DNA of 64,000 bases, from NCBI GenBank assembly GCA_024516155.1, contig JAJJXM010000003.1, positions 1,488,001-1,552,000 of the forward strand, given 5' to 3'. The position numbers and the translations under genes were made by a program. Under the pieces are notes generated by a model. That model saw nothing but the letters and a program-made list of their open reading frames with translations. It did no database searches and was not told the origin of the DNA. Source of the DNA: Pyronema omphalodes (Eukaryota > Ascomycota > Pezizomycetes > Pezizales > Pyronemataceae). Of this stretch, positions 1 to 12,446 are shown piece after piece (position 1 is the stretch's first letter; the number at the start of each line of letters is the position of its first letter).

Positions 1-324
1 CGCGACCGCAGCATTAGACATCTAAATAAGAAACCAATTAATTATTATTCACAAAATGTTTATGGAATAATATCCGTGCATACATTTGTCCGGTCAATCA
101 GGGCGACTGAGTAAAGAGCTCCGAGAATGGGTAAAAGTCTCCAATCGACTTTATGACTATTGTGACAGATATGTATTAGCAATTGTTATTTTTAACCCGT
201 GGAAATGAAGAGAAATCCCATACATCAACTTCTGCTCATACTCGATATCAACGCCTGCCTCGCGGTCAGACGATGAAGAGTCGGCATGGTGGACATCCTC
301 CGCTTTCTGTGTTTCCGATTTCAT
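1..324 (-). CDS. MFS transporter, ACS (allantoate permease-like) family; N-terminal part only
   Basis: Three short exons on the minus strand splice into the N terminus of a major facilitator transporter: exon 1 at 324-224, exon 2 at 156-84, exon 3 at 21-1, with the gene running off the left edge. Both introns have GTATG donors, and intron 1 has a TGCTAATAC branch site. The joined frame reads about 33 hydrophilic, acidic residues, then HKVDWRLLPILGALYS and LIDRTNMSNAAVA, the first transmembrane helix and loop signature of the anion:cation symporter family (allantoate, nicotinate, biotin or pantothenate permeases). Proteins of this family sit in the plasma membrane and import small organic anions with protons; the substrate cannot be told from this fragment. 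The frame is open across both junctions and the motif match is strong, so I am confident of the family. The remaining ~450 residues lie outside the window. Confidence 0.85.
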
Positions 325-448
325 GGCTGTAGAATTCTTGCAGTTCTCCGTAGTTGAAAGACGAAGAATTGATCGCAGCTGGGAAATCTTACACTCGGGC
401 GACCCCAGTCTTTATAGATAACTACTGATGTGCATTGTTACGCGCGGT

Positions 449-471
449 AACCCCGGAGAGCCCGCGGGGTT
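449..471. promoter_or_regulatory. Inverted repeat with CGG triplets upstream of the MFS gene
   Basis: AACCCCG and CGGGGTT form a 7-bp inverted repeat with a 9-bp spacer, about 125 bp upstream of the transporter start codon. Inverted CGG half-sites are typical targets of fungal Zn2Cys6 activators, which often control permease genes. A TATA-like TATCTATAAAG lies at 410-420 on the minus strand. The assignment is inference from pattern only. Confidence 0.3.
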
Positions 472-3437
472 GGGGCAACATCCATAACCATAACTTTACC
501 CACAGCCTGGTACGCCATGCTTCCAATCCTGGTCTGCTTGTGAACTTCAGCATGGCGGTGACCGAGGTTGGGACGAACATTAGAGCGGGTGTGGTGTTGG
601 ATTTCGCTTAAGGGTCTGGTGTGAAACAGTATGCAGAATGGACTGGTCTGCGTTGAAGTGGAATCACCTGGTCTGCCATAGCTTCAATGAATTTCAAGTC
701 AAGCCATTTGATAAAGCTTGTAATCGAGTTTGTGGCTTACCGGGACATTTAAGGTGTTCCCCACTATAGACTTTCCGGTAAGGCCTACTCTTGGTCGGAA
801 GGCGCAAGCTTGATAAAGTTCGATAAGTAAATTCCATTATGAAGTGTGTACCATCATGTTTAAACTCGAATTTATGACGATACCGTGAAACATCGGATCC
901 ATTCCGCTGTGCTTCGCAAATGAGGCCAATCAGATACATCGTCTCCAACACCAACCATGCCTATACTACAGGCACATAAGGAATTGTTCCGATATTTTTG
1001 CAATCACCGGCTGACCGAAGCTCAAAGCACAAATGATACAAACCAACTGTGTATCTAGACTTTCAGGGTCATGTTACCAGTAGCATCGACTTGACCTCAT
1101 CGCGAAAAGAGTGCTTTTTCAAATTTTCGTCTCCCAATGCCATTCTCATGACCCAGTATCGGATTACTTCTGCCGTCAACAAGCAGACCAGGTCAAAACC
1201 ACTGTATGGCACTATGAATCGCCACTCACCGCCTTACGACTCTAACGAATTCGCCAAACCCGTTCAGAGCTTCCCCACATCTGTCATCGCTCGTATCCGA
1301 ATCCACTCGGCGATACCCAGCTACTTGGATCGGCTATTGGGTCGGCTATGTGAATGCGGGGTGCATACGGTGGGGATTAAGGTTGCATTTTGGAGTTGTA
1401 ACAACCAACGGTTTCTGTCTGAATCAAAGCGCCGCATTTCACCGTTGGATTCTAACGCGACGAAATCAGAAGTTAATTCCTCATGTCTTGTCTTGTACCA
1501 GCCACCGCGTGATATCAGGTGTCGCTTGAAAACAACCGAGGACTCTAGCCAAGGCCAGCCAAGATATCTCTAACAAACCGGTGTATCTGTACTACGCCGC
1601 ATTTGCCTGCAACCGTTAACTTCGTCCTGCCCTGCGGATAAAATGATCACGGTGACGCTGATGGTGGAATTTACCGGCTTGGCGAACGCCGCTCGCATTC
1701 GTCCAGGACGCATCAGGCTACTCTAGATCCGCGTGCTCCGGAAGGTTCCTTGGCTTCCTTTCCCCACAGTTTCAGTATGTTATGCACTATAGCTCGCACT
1801 CGGTACATATCTCTGGTATCCACAAACCACGTTCCTGCGACCAGTTGAACATGTTGATTAAACTTCTTTCCAGTACCTGCAGATATGATTATCAAACACA
1901 TTCAGTATCGTCGATTGATGTGGCCTAACAACGGCCCGTCTTTGCAGGTTGGAGATTGTGACCCTGTACATGTCAATCCGGAAATTCGGCACAGAAGATC
2001 TCAGCGAGGTATGTATTACATGAACATAACTGACTGTTTGGTTGTGGAGCATAACTTAGATTTTCTAGAAGTTGATGTGCAGACAGGCTGAGAGCAGAAG
2101 AATTTGCAATCCCGGAACACGGAGAATTATTCATTTTCTAAGAATATTTTCCGAGTCCTTAGACAATTACATCAAGTTTTACATATTACTTTGAAGTGCC
2201 TGTGCAGACGATATAGGATATAACGGAAGACGTCGAAGATATCCCGCAAGAACTGAAACACAAGGAAAGCTCAGCAATATATCCCACTGTCAGAAGGTTA
2301 AAGACAAAAGCGTTTGCGATTTGAGGTGCCACCCCCTTTCAGCTAATAGTTCCAGTTATTCACGACAGGAAAAATCAAAGAAAAAATATCAAGTTGATAT
2401 GTTTTCCGGTTAGAAGTTCTTACGCCTTTTACGTCTAACCTATGAGACGGCAGCAATAATGAACATTACATCTCTAGGGTTTCAATTAATGAGTATTTTC
2501 TGCTATCCAGAGGCTTTTCGGACGAAAGTGCCTAGTCATACCTCCCATGATGTGATATCACAAAATAGATCTTTAATTTCAACAGTAATCGCATGCCCAG
2601 TACCGATGACTCCGAGTGATCTAGAGTGAACAAACCCGCGCAACCACTGAAACTCGACTCAAGGCAGTTTCGGTTAGTAAAATCCGGGTTGTTATCCCTT
2701 CCACCCTGCACGTGGTTTCTATCCTGCTTTGTTCTATTGACCTATATGATACATAGATACCACACAGTACCGGCCATGGATTCCACGAACGTACCATGAG
2801 CTGATGGAGCAGAATCGAAGTTTGTTTGGATCAACGATGATATCTACCCCTAGATCAAAGCCTCACCCAATAATTGACGGAGTTTGAATGACTGTATCTG
2901 TGTACCGTGATTCACCGAGTGACTTGATTCACATGATAGGAGTACAAATATGATTAGTAACTTGTTATATTTCTGCGTGAAAGGTTTAACTTTTGTAGTT
3001 TGAAGAAATATATAACTTGTATATTACATTTCCATTCCTATTTTCCGCATAATAAAATGAAAATGCAGTAAAACATTCAAGACATTTTGATACATACAAG
3101 AATCGTGGCTTTGTCCTTCATATTACATACGCATAACTGAAGAAACGCATCGAATTTCTACTTCTCCGCTGCAACATGTAATTCCATTTCACCATTTCAG
3201 TTGAGGTCTGTCTGCCGAAATACAGAGAACAGGCTCGGGGATGGAAGGCGGTTAGTCGATTCATACTCAGAAATGGGTGTATAAGTCCCAATCATGAAAT
3301 GTTTGATCAACTACAAAACCAAAACTTCGCAATCGAGTGAGAGATCCATGAAGCTGCAATGACGACTGTGCAACCACCAATCCGATCTCGGTAAGCGCGA
3401 CCTTATCACGTCTCCCACGTCCTCTTCGCGCCTCACA
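472..3437. other. Intergenic region, no recognisable gene
   Basis: I see no domain, no convincing exon chain and no RNA gene here. The longest open frame is at 1049-1573 on the plus strand. It begins at a GTG, has no recognisable motif and no obvious splice partners, so I do not call it a gene. Confidence 0.6.
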
Positions 3438-3443
3438 ACGCGT
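3438..3443. promoter_or_regulatory. MCB-type box (ACGCGT) in the ORC4 promoter
   Basis: A perfect ACGCGT palindrome lies 31 bp upstream of the ORC4 start codon. In fungi this MluI cell-cycle box is bound by MBF (Mbp1/Swi6-type) and drives G1/S transcription of replication genes. The very short distance means it may overlap the 5' leader. A single hexamer can occur by chance, but the divergent DPB2/NASP promoter in this window also has two. Confidence 0.45.
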
Positions 3444-3473
3444 CTTTCGCCCAGCAACCAAACACCATTCCCA

Positions 3474-6055
3474 ATGCCACCCAAACGCAAAGCCGAAGCC
3501 GACGCCGACGCCTCAGAAGAACCAGCGGCCACAAAACGAACACGTACCGCGACCTCTTCCGCCATCGATTCCACCACTACAGCACTTCCAGCGAAGCGCG
3601 CTCGAGCTCGAGCAAATGCCACAGCTCCAACCAAAGCCTCCCCCGCCAAAACCGCGCCGAAACCAAGAGCGCCGCGTGGGAGTAAAGCATCCTCGGTGGT
3701 TTCTGCTTCTTTCACCGGTCAGGATGGGTCACAGTCGCAAACTGCACCTCCGCCGAAACCGAAGAGAATTCGAGCACCGAGAGCGGAGAAACCGGGGGAT
3801 AGACCACAGCCGATTGTGACGACTGAGACGGAAAATCCCACGGAGACTAAAACTGTTGCGAAAACTATCGTGAAACCTACGGTCAAGGCCGCACCAAAGA
3901 CGGCGGCGAAAACTGTGGCGAAAACTACAGAGAAGACTACAACGAAGACGGCAGCGAAGACTACCGCTCAACCGGTTGCTAATGTTAATAAAGAGAAAAA
4001 TAAAGATATATTCGATCTTCCATCATCGTCGGAAGACGAACTGCAAAGGCCAATTTCTATCACCCCCGCTGGTAGGACTACCAGAGGCCGGAAACCTGCT
4101 GCTGCCACCACAAACTCTACGGTTGCGAACACGGCTGCAAAGCCTACCGCTCGGAGAACTCGTGCAGCGGTGGAGCAGGAGGACAAAGAAAAGAGTCCTA
4201 CGGGGGCGATTAGTGTAGTTATAAGCACACCACGAAGCAGGCCAGTGCTGCAGGAAACAACGGAGGTGAATAATCAAGAAGAAGGGGAAGATGAGCAGAT
4301 AGAGGAGCAACAGGAGGAGGATGAATTAATAGTTGAGGCTCAAATGGATGAAGATGAAGATATTGTAATTGGGGGAAGAATATCGCCTGCTAAACCACAA
4401 GCACGTAGTAAGAGGCCAAGCAGGGGAAGACCATCGTTAGGTACTGAGGGATTGGTGGATCCATTTGATACACCCAAGGCTCGTAAAGACGACGAGGAAT
4501 CGAGGGGTCCACTTGCATCAGCTACTAAAGCGACACCGATTGTGAAAGCTATCACTCCATCTAAACAGACTCCTAAATCTGTGAGAAAACCGGAGAATGA
4601 TATTGAGGTAACTCTGGAAGGAATTGCAGCTTTGAAAAAGCAAGTTTTGAACAAAGTTATGGGTCGTCAACGTCCTAATCTTGTGGGAGTGGACGATGAA
4701 TACCGGTATGCTTCTATTTCCTATTTCAATTTTTCAACTCCCCTTAACACCCTCTGACATGTAACAGAAACGTACATCATCTCCTATCACAAACCGTTAC
4801 CGCCGGCGAAGGTAACTCAATGCTCATAATCGGATCTCGAGGATCCGGCAAAACAACCCTAGTCGAAACCGCCATTTCCTCGCTATCCGAGTCTCATTCC
4901 GGGGAGTTCCATGTAGTCCGTCTAAACGGCTTACTACAAACCGACGATAAACTTGCCCTCCGAGAAATCTGGCGACAACTTGGAGTCGAGATGGAACTAG
5001 ATGAGAATGAACAGCCGAAACAAACTAATTTCGCTGATACTTTACAATCTATCCTTGCGATATTATCGCATCCGGATGAACTAGCAGCCCAGGAGGAGGA
5101 GGAACCTACGCTTCCTGGTGAGGAACCAGATGTTGCTAGGACATCTACGGCAGTCGTGTTTGTGCTGGATGAGTTTGATCACTTTGTTCTACAGCCTAGA
5201 CAGACGCTGTTGTATAACTTGTTTGATATCGCGCAGGCTAAGAAAGCACCAATCGCGGTGTTGGGGTTGACATGTAAGGTGGATGTCGTAGACTCTCTCG
5301 AGAAAAGAGTCAAAAGCAGATTCAGTCATCGTACTGAGCACCTCAAGCTTCCTAGTACTATCGATGCATTCTGGGAGGTTGTGAAGGAGGGATTAGTTGT
5401 CGACATGGGTAGCGATGATGCAATTGGGGATATCAAAACCGAACAATACTTCCGCGCATGGAATTCCCACATTGAGGTAAGCTACCATATCTTTATATCA
5501 TCCAGGAAATCTATTACTAACAATTCGTTCAACCAATAGGATCTTCGCCACCAGCCCCATTTCGCAACCTTCCTCCGCCGCAACTTTGCACAATCCAAAA
5601 CACCGGCACAAATTTTTAACGCCACAATCATGGCACTATCAACCATTACCCCCTCCTCCCCATTCCCTGAGGCAACCGCCTGGACACCACTTTCCCCACC
5701 TCTCTCCAACCTCTATCTTCTCCACTCACTTTCCGATCTTCAACTAGCGCTTCTGATCTCAGCTGCACGTTTAGAAGCGTTAAATGATATGGAAAGCGTG
5801 AATTTTGATATGGTATATGATGAATATCTGAAGCTTTGTGCGAAAAGTAGAGTTCAGAATACGCCGAGTGGAGGCGTGGGAAGGGTTTGGAGTAAGAGTG
5901 TTGGGCTTGGTGCTTGGGAGGGCTTGGAGGGGATGGGTTTGGTGGTTGTGGATACGGCGAGGAAGGGGCGATGGAGGATTGATGTGGGGTTGATGGAGGT
6001 CAAGGAGAGGACCAGGGGGACGCAGTGGGCGAGGTGGTGTAAAGAGGTGTTGTAG
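3474..6055 (+). CDS. ORC4: Origin recognition complex subunit 4 (Orc4)
   Basis: Three exons (3474-4705, 4768-5476, 5540-6055) encode 818 residues. The C-terminal half is an AAA+ ATPase: Walker A GSRGSGKT at residues 433-440, Walker B VLDEFD around 543-548, and the sensor/arginine-finger stretch LEKRVKSRFSHR typical of Orc4, followed by the winged-helix region (exon 3). Orc4 is part of the six-subunit complex that marks replication origins and loads MCM in the nucleus. Introns are 62 and 63 nt with GTATG/GTAAG donors; phases match across both joins. The first ~410 residues are a basic, low-complexity extension with KTAAKTVAKTT-type repeats (129-167), AT-hook-like cores (PRAPRGS 64-70, RGRKP 204-208, PSRGRPS 315-321) and a Glu/Asp-rich stretch (265-298). 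Budding yeast Orc4 lacks such a domain; fission yeast Orc4 has an AT-hook arm. The start is the first ATG of the frame, with an ACGCGT box just upstream. Confidence 0.93.
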
Positions 6056-6259
6056 AGGGGGGTGATGTAGAGGGGCAAGGAGGGGGGTAAAGTGGGGATT
6101 CTTGTTGTAATGACATTGTTTATGCTAGAGGTAAATTAAAGGTGGAATTAGATCGGATAAACTTATGGTCAGATGAGGGTATGTAGAGGTATAAAAGTCT
6201 ACGTAAAGAATTACAGATAACATAGTATGACTGAAGAATCAAGAATCAAGAATTAAGAA

Positions 6260-6560
6260 TCGGGGTTTCTATGAATCATAAATCATGAATCCACTTCTAA
6301 GGTCTAAGGCCCATGTACTGTAATCAACTTTGTCGTCTTTATGTCACACAGCGTAGGTCGTATGGAGATACCAAGCATTACAGGTAACAAGACCTGACAA
6401 AAAACAATCAAAATTCAAGTTTTGTTTATGAATTATGAATCATGGTCCTGAATCGACTTCTAAGTTCTACGTTCTATGTATGTAATCAATTTACAGTTTC
6501 CATGTTGCACGGCGTAGATCGTAGGGAGATGCCCTAGTGCTACGTTATACATGATACCAT
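6260..6560. repeat. Diverged direct duplication, unit ~140 bp
   Basis: Sequence at about 6260-6390 recurs at about 6420-6560. Shared landmarks in the same order are GAATCATGAATC/GAATCATGGTCCTGAATC, ACTTCTAAG, TGTAATCAA, and GCGTAGGTCGTATGGAGAT versus GCGTAGATCGTAGGGAGAT. The copies are roughly 75-80% alike by eye and non-coding. Confidence 0.55.
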
Positions 6561-6644
6561 TTCACAGATACTGTGTGTTGCTCGGCATCAGAAGGTTCAA
6601 GGCACATGATTTCGGGGGTCCCTCCGATGGGGACGGCATACTTA

Positions 6645-7320
6645 AAGTCTCGGCATACTTAAGAACTTGGATTTCTGTGTATCCCGAGACATTTTAATAA
6701 CAGATTTAATAAATTTTCCGCATATAGATACAATATAGATGACCTGACTACATACAGTGATGACATCGATGTGTTTGTTTCATCGGGGTTTATCGAGTTT
6801 TATCAATCAAATGTAAAATTAATAGCTACATTCCACGTCTCTCGGATCATATATCATCAATTCTAACGTCATATTCCGATGGGTAAGAAAACACGGTATA
6901 CACGACAGACTTCAAAATGTTGTGTATCCCGAGAACTTTACTCAAAACTAAACTTCATAGGTTAATCCTGCATGGGCCTTTTAGGCCTCGGTCAGCGTAT
7001 GATTCAATAAATAAATAAATAAACTTCATAGGTAAATGTGTACATCTCTATTCTCGTACCTCCCACTTCTCATTTGATCAGTCTTAATGTACATCTTTTA
7101 ATAGGCCCGAAAATACGGTGAACACGGTATACTAAAATCTAGTCTCGGCATACTCAATGAAAAGCCTTAAACTCCTGTGTATACCGAGAAAATTTAATAA
7201 ACATTTAACAAATTTCTCGTCACATGTATACCTAAATAACTCAACTACAGTGGAGATGACGTGAGTATTCCGATTTATCAAGTTCATCGAGGTTATTAAG
7301 TTTATCAATCAATCAATCAA
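6645..7320. repeat. Diverged dispersed repeat, copies ~480 bp apart
   Basis: A ~190-bp stretch at about 6645-6830 recurs at about 7125-7320. Landmarks are TCTCGGCATACT, TGTGTATCCCGAGA/TGTGTATACCGAGA, TTTAATAAA, CATACAGTGATGACATC/CTACAGTGGAGATGACG, and ATCGAGTTTTATCAATCAA/ATTAAGTTTATCAATCAA. A third short relic (TGTGTATCCCGAGAAC) sits near 6920. It looks like an old, decayed repeat family; no coding capacity is seen. Confidence 0.55.
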
Positions 7321-10300
7321 TTTAATCAAAACCAATTTCTTAGCTAAGAGATACATACATCCCGCATCCCGCATCTCCCATCCCCATCCCCATCTCGGAG
7401 CGCCCTCCCGTCTTATAAATTTCAATTTCATCATCGTCAGCCCAAACTAGATCAAGCCAAGCTCAACTCAAGTCCAACCGAAAACTCAAATCCACATTCC
7501 ATTACCCATACCATGCCATTCCATCTGACCTCATCCCATCCCGTTCCGTCTGTAACCAAAAAAACTCCGGAAGGCTAAAAACTCCCTAGAAGCTGAAGTT
7601 TTTATTAAATATCTTGACCGGAGATTTGTGATATCAGTAAATGTACTGATTAATCAATAGCAAGTGATCCCTCCCCGCCTCCCCCCAGGTGAGCAGGGAG
7701 GCAAATCTCACGTCTTACCCTTGAAATAAGGCCTCCCCTCCCGTCTTAGGAATACCAAGTTATACACATACATACATACATACATCAGGCCTCCCCACGT
7801 ACAATAATCATTTAACATCAACATTCAACCCCTTCAATGACTTCAACATGTAGACTTACGAAGTTACACGCATACTTCCGACCTCCCGACGGTAATCACG
7901 GTGCTACATATCGTTATATATAGCGGCTTATGAGGTTGTACATGACACCATCAGGCATACGGTCAACTGTCAACTGTCAACACCGGGTGTGTGCATGGCG
8001 GGTAATGCTGTGGTATGTAGGATGTGATAGGGATACGGGGGGGTTATGGTATGATGATTATTTTATTATTATTTTTTATGTCCGAAGAGATTCAGTTACG
8101 ATACATATCTACATACCGTACACTATAGAAGCGCATACATATATATGTACCTCAATCTCATTTCAGGTCCATGCATACATACATACGGCCGATTATGTAC
8201 ACCATAGATATGCATGCATACGATTGATCTCTGTATGTATGTATGTACCTATAATGCATTCCACATGGGCTATAGCTGCATATCCATACATGTACATATC
8301 CATAGACAATCCAGCACCACACCCGTATCATCGCATCGCATTTACCCGAACTGCTATCACTGGCTATCCAAATTGACCGTATCACCACCACTCTGTATAT
8401 CCAGGCCCCATACCCCATAAACCAGGTTTTCCATGCACCATCTGTATGTATGTATGGATAACCCTAGCATCCGCGTGCATCCGCATGCAGGCAGCAGCTG
8501 CACATACGACTATCCCCTACATCCCCATTCGGAAATGTGTCGCGTGCGGGCCCGTTGAGTATGGGTTTTGCGACGGGGAATTTGTGGGTGATTACTGATT
8601 GTGGTTGTTATCGTGGTTGGTTGGTTGGTTCTAAGCTGTGCTTCGCTACGCTTCGCTACGCTACGCTGCGCTGCGCTGCTTTAGTCTTCTGGAGTCTGGA
8701 GTCTATGGGTTGATGTGATTGTGATGATGTGTAGAGATCGGTATCGGTGTGTAGATATGGTATGTGTACTTGCGTATCGATATCGATATCGCCGCGTACA
8801 AGGGAGAAGTCCATAGTATCTCCGGCCTAGTCGCGTGGTATATATGCATATGGTGAAGATGAAGATATACGGTATCTGCTATCTACAGTATCTACATACC
8901 TAACAACCGTGGATCTGCACGGCACAGACGAAAGATAAACCTGTGATATGTAGGCTGCTGGGGCACGAGGTCCGCCTCTGCACTAGCGGCGGGAGATGGG
9001 CTTCCTTAGTATCTTAGTAAATTTGTGGAGAAGTAAGCTTTGGCTTAAAGGTACGCTATGGTATGGTATGGTACATATGGGGACAGTGCATGAATCAAGC
9101 CTAGTAACAATGCTGCAAGTCAGGGTTATGTACATATGGATATGTAGTGAATTTTCCAGTTTCAAGACGCGGTCATTAATTCATGAGCCATCAAATAGTG
9201 AATATCGAGCATAACAACGACTGCGAAGCCTTAAGTCAAAAAGAGATCAGCATACTGAAGCTACAGTAACCTTCGAAGTTATCATAATGATTTTTTATCG
9301 GAAATTGAATATTCCAAAAATATTAGAACGGTTGTATGGAAGTATTCTGTAGTTGAGTTAAGCCCTAACTAGCTAGTCCAAGGTGCAAATCAGCCACCAG
9401 GCAAAGTCTCGAGCCAGCAAGGCAGGGCTGATATCATGGATGACCAGGGGGGCTCCTATATACACAGATCATCAATCCAATATCCCCCCACCCCCCCACC
9501 TTTCCCATACATCATCCCCCTTAAATAAAATGCACTACATACCACAAAGAAATCTCTGCCACAGCACAGCACAGCACTACAAGTCCCGTACTTTTACCTA
9601 CATACGCTTATCCACGCCGCTCCGCAGCCTTAGCGCGGTATCCAGAGCTACTAGCTGGAGTTCGCCTTCATTAGAGGTTATTTGCATAGCCACTGTCATT
9701 TCACGAGACTCAGCCACATACATACAGAAAAAAAAAAAAAAAAGGGGGGGGGTTTTCTTGACGTATTTTTTTATATGTGTATGTTTTTTTGTGACGATTG
9801 ATATTAGCTACTGTAACTGCTAGTATGCTATGTTATGTATGTTATGTATGTTATGTATGTACCCACAGAGAGCACAGCCTTGTTATTACATATAGCACGT
9901 GTGCCATGAATCTTTTTTCAAAGGCACGAGTACCACATATATACCAAGGAATATACCGTTCATGCTCAGGGTATTTTTTTTTTACTACTTCCCTTCCCTT
10001 CCGGTTCGGTTGTGGCTGTGAATAATGAGCCTGCTGTCACGTTTATTATCTGTTATGTTATGTATGCATTTGGCTTTCCGCGGTATTAAGAGCCAGGAAG
10101 TAGGCGTAAGGCGTTTTGTCTCCGGGCGCCCCAGGTTCCCCAGATTCCCGAGAGCGCCGCCACCCCCCACCTCCGACCCCCCACCTCCCCCTCACAGCCA
10201 GGAACCTTCTCATCAAAAACATCAGCATTATATATTTCCTACAGTCGAAGCCCAAACCGAAACACAAGCCAGCTGTACGACTGGATCTATGATTACAACA

Positions 10301-10669
10301 TTACGATTTCCGGGTGGTATTGTAGATTTTTTTTTATGCAAACCATGTGTCATGGGGTATTTTTGTTTGTTTTTGTTTGTGGATGGATAGGTGGATAGGG
10401 GTTGTTTTTGTTGATAGGGGTTATTTTTGTTGATAGGGGTTGTGGTTATGGTGGTATATAAGGTACTATGGTATCATCTTTGGAGAGTATCGTAGCATGG
10501 ATTAGTTGGGTAGATGGAAGGTATATGGTGCTGTGGAAGGTAGATATTGAGTTTGGAGGGGGATTTGGTTAGTGGTTGATTGATTGAGGGCATTGATGGA
10601 TTGGTCTACATCCCAACTTATAACCTACAGTCCTGAGTCCTGAGTCCTGAGTCCTGAGTTCACCGGCTT

Positions 10670-10876
10670 ACAAACTGGCAAACTGGCAAACTGGCAAACT
10701 GGCAAACTGGAAAACTGGAAAACTGGCAAACATCAACATCAACATCAACATCAACATCAACATCAACATCAACATCAACATCAACATCAACATCAACATC
10801 AACATCAACATCAACATCAACATCAACATCAACATCAACATCAACATCAACATCAACATCAACATCAACATCAACA
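10670..10876. repeat. Paired tandem arrays: (CAAACTGG)7 then (CATCAA)~24
   Basis: Seven near-perfect 8-mers CAAACTGG (10670-10731) run directly into about 24 perfect CATCAA hexamers (10731-10876). The hexamer array is almost pure, which suggests recent expansion. On the minus strand it is an open Met-Leu run, but no gene context supports translation. Confidence 0.95.
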
Positions 10877-12394
10877 ACCTATATCTGTGCAGATGTATAC
10901 ATACTTACCATACATAGCTTCCCATGACCTTGGAGATGAATATAAAGATAACGAAAAAACCAAGGATAAATCCAAAGATAAATCCAAGCCCCGCCCCGCC
11001 GCCTATATATACATCATATAGATATCTTGATGATCTTGGTGACCTTGTACATACATATATACATCTCATATCATATACATATACATATCGTATATACATA
11101 TGTAGACACAGCTGGGTATGTATATAGGAAAACTGAAATCTGTATGTATGTATATATGACCACCACCAGTACCACCACCAGTACCACCACCGCTACCACC
11201 ACCAGTACTACCTACCATACATACAAGCCTCACCGTTAAGACCGGCTATACATACATCTACATCTACATCAGCCATAAAAAACAAATCCATGCCTTCAAG
11301 CCCCAATCCCCAAGCACCAAGCTACAAGCACCAAGCTACAAGCCCCCATGCAATCTGCAATCTGTAATCTGCAATCTGCACACCACACACCACACACCGC
11401 AACACCGCACACCGCACACCACACACCGCAACCCCGAATCGGTAATATGTCGCGTGCCTCTGAGAGCTTCTGAGCCAGTTTTTTTTTTGCGGCGGAAGAT
11501 TTTTCGGGGATTGGGATTAGTCATGTTGCGTTGCGCTGCGTTGCGCTGCTTTAGTCCCCTCTTCTCTGTGGGTAGATGCGATGTGGAAAAAGAAAAAAAG
11601 AAGAAGAAACCCCCAAGCCGTATCTCTATCTCTATCTCTCACACCATACCCCGCTGTATCGTTCGCGTTGCAGATACAGCTAAGTCTATACCTACACAGC
11701 AACAGCACAGACATTTTCGATATTTCAAGCACAGATCACAGATCACGGAGTACAGATCACAGATCACAGAGCATAGACTAACCCGCGATAAGGGCCTGAG
11801 TCTTTGCACAGACAGGACGGGAGATAAGGTTGTGGAGAAGTAAGCTTTTTGGCTGGCAGAAAGGTATGTGGACTGTGCGGACTGTGCGGACTGTGCGGTG
11901 TTAATGATTGTGGTTGATATTTAAGACTACATATGGTGCAACATAGGAAAGTCTGGGAAGTGCGGGAAGTGCGGGACCACTGCGGGTAGGTTGGCAAGCT
12001 ACAGGCAAGCAAGCAGACAAGCTACAGATGAGCAAGCAAGCAAGCAGACAAGCAAGCAGCTACAGGCCAAGCAAGCAGACAAGCAAGCAGACAAGCAGAC
12101 AAGCATCTAAAAGTGAAAGTAATAAAAGTAATAAAAGCAATAAAAGCAATAAAAGCAAAAACGAAAAACTTGCACAACATAGTCATCATACCACATCACC
12201 ACAGTATTCTGAAACTATATAAAACTCCACGGTGAGTAATAAATAATAAAAGGACTCAGGAAGGGGAAATTTGCACAGGTGGCACAAGGCTAGGATTATA
12301 CATTTGTAGGTGTGTTCTCGAAAGGACGTTGGCGTACCGGGTTGTATCGTACCGTATCGTGTCGTATCGTACATCGCCGCAGTTTGGCTGGTTG

Positions 12395-12446
12395 CCTGGG
12401 ATGCTGGGATACTGGGATGCTGGGATGCTGGGATGCTGGGATGGTG
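12395..12446. repeat. (GCTGGGAT)n minisatellite
   Basis: Six or so copies of the 8-mer GCTGGGAT with few changes, followed by looser variants to about 12480. A second cluster of the same motif occurs at about 14850-14885, so the unit is dispersed in this belt. Confidence 0.85.

Larger units (their letters stand above)
6056..7900. other. AT-rich intergenic region downstream of ORC4
   Basis: No gene is recognisable. The stretch holds two families of diverged duplicated sequence, listed separately, and short AT-rich tracts. A CT-rich segment around 7370-7560 is low-complexity. Confidence 0.6.

Noticed and set aside
1049..1573. 174-codon open frame near the left end
   Set aside because: Starts at GTG, shows no known motif, and has no splice partners; likely chance.
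9725..9755. A15-18/G9 run as a poly(A) tail of a LINE or processed gene
   Set aside because: No coding remnant or target duplication is visible beside it; best read as a simple repeat.
10668..10877. Met-Leu repeat frame on the minus strand
   Set aside because: By-product of the (CATCAA)n hexamer; no gene context.
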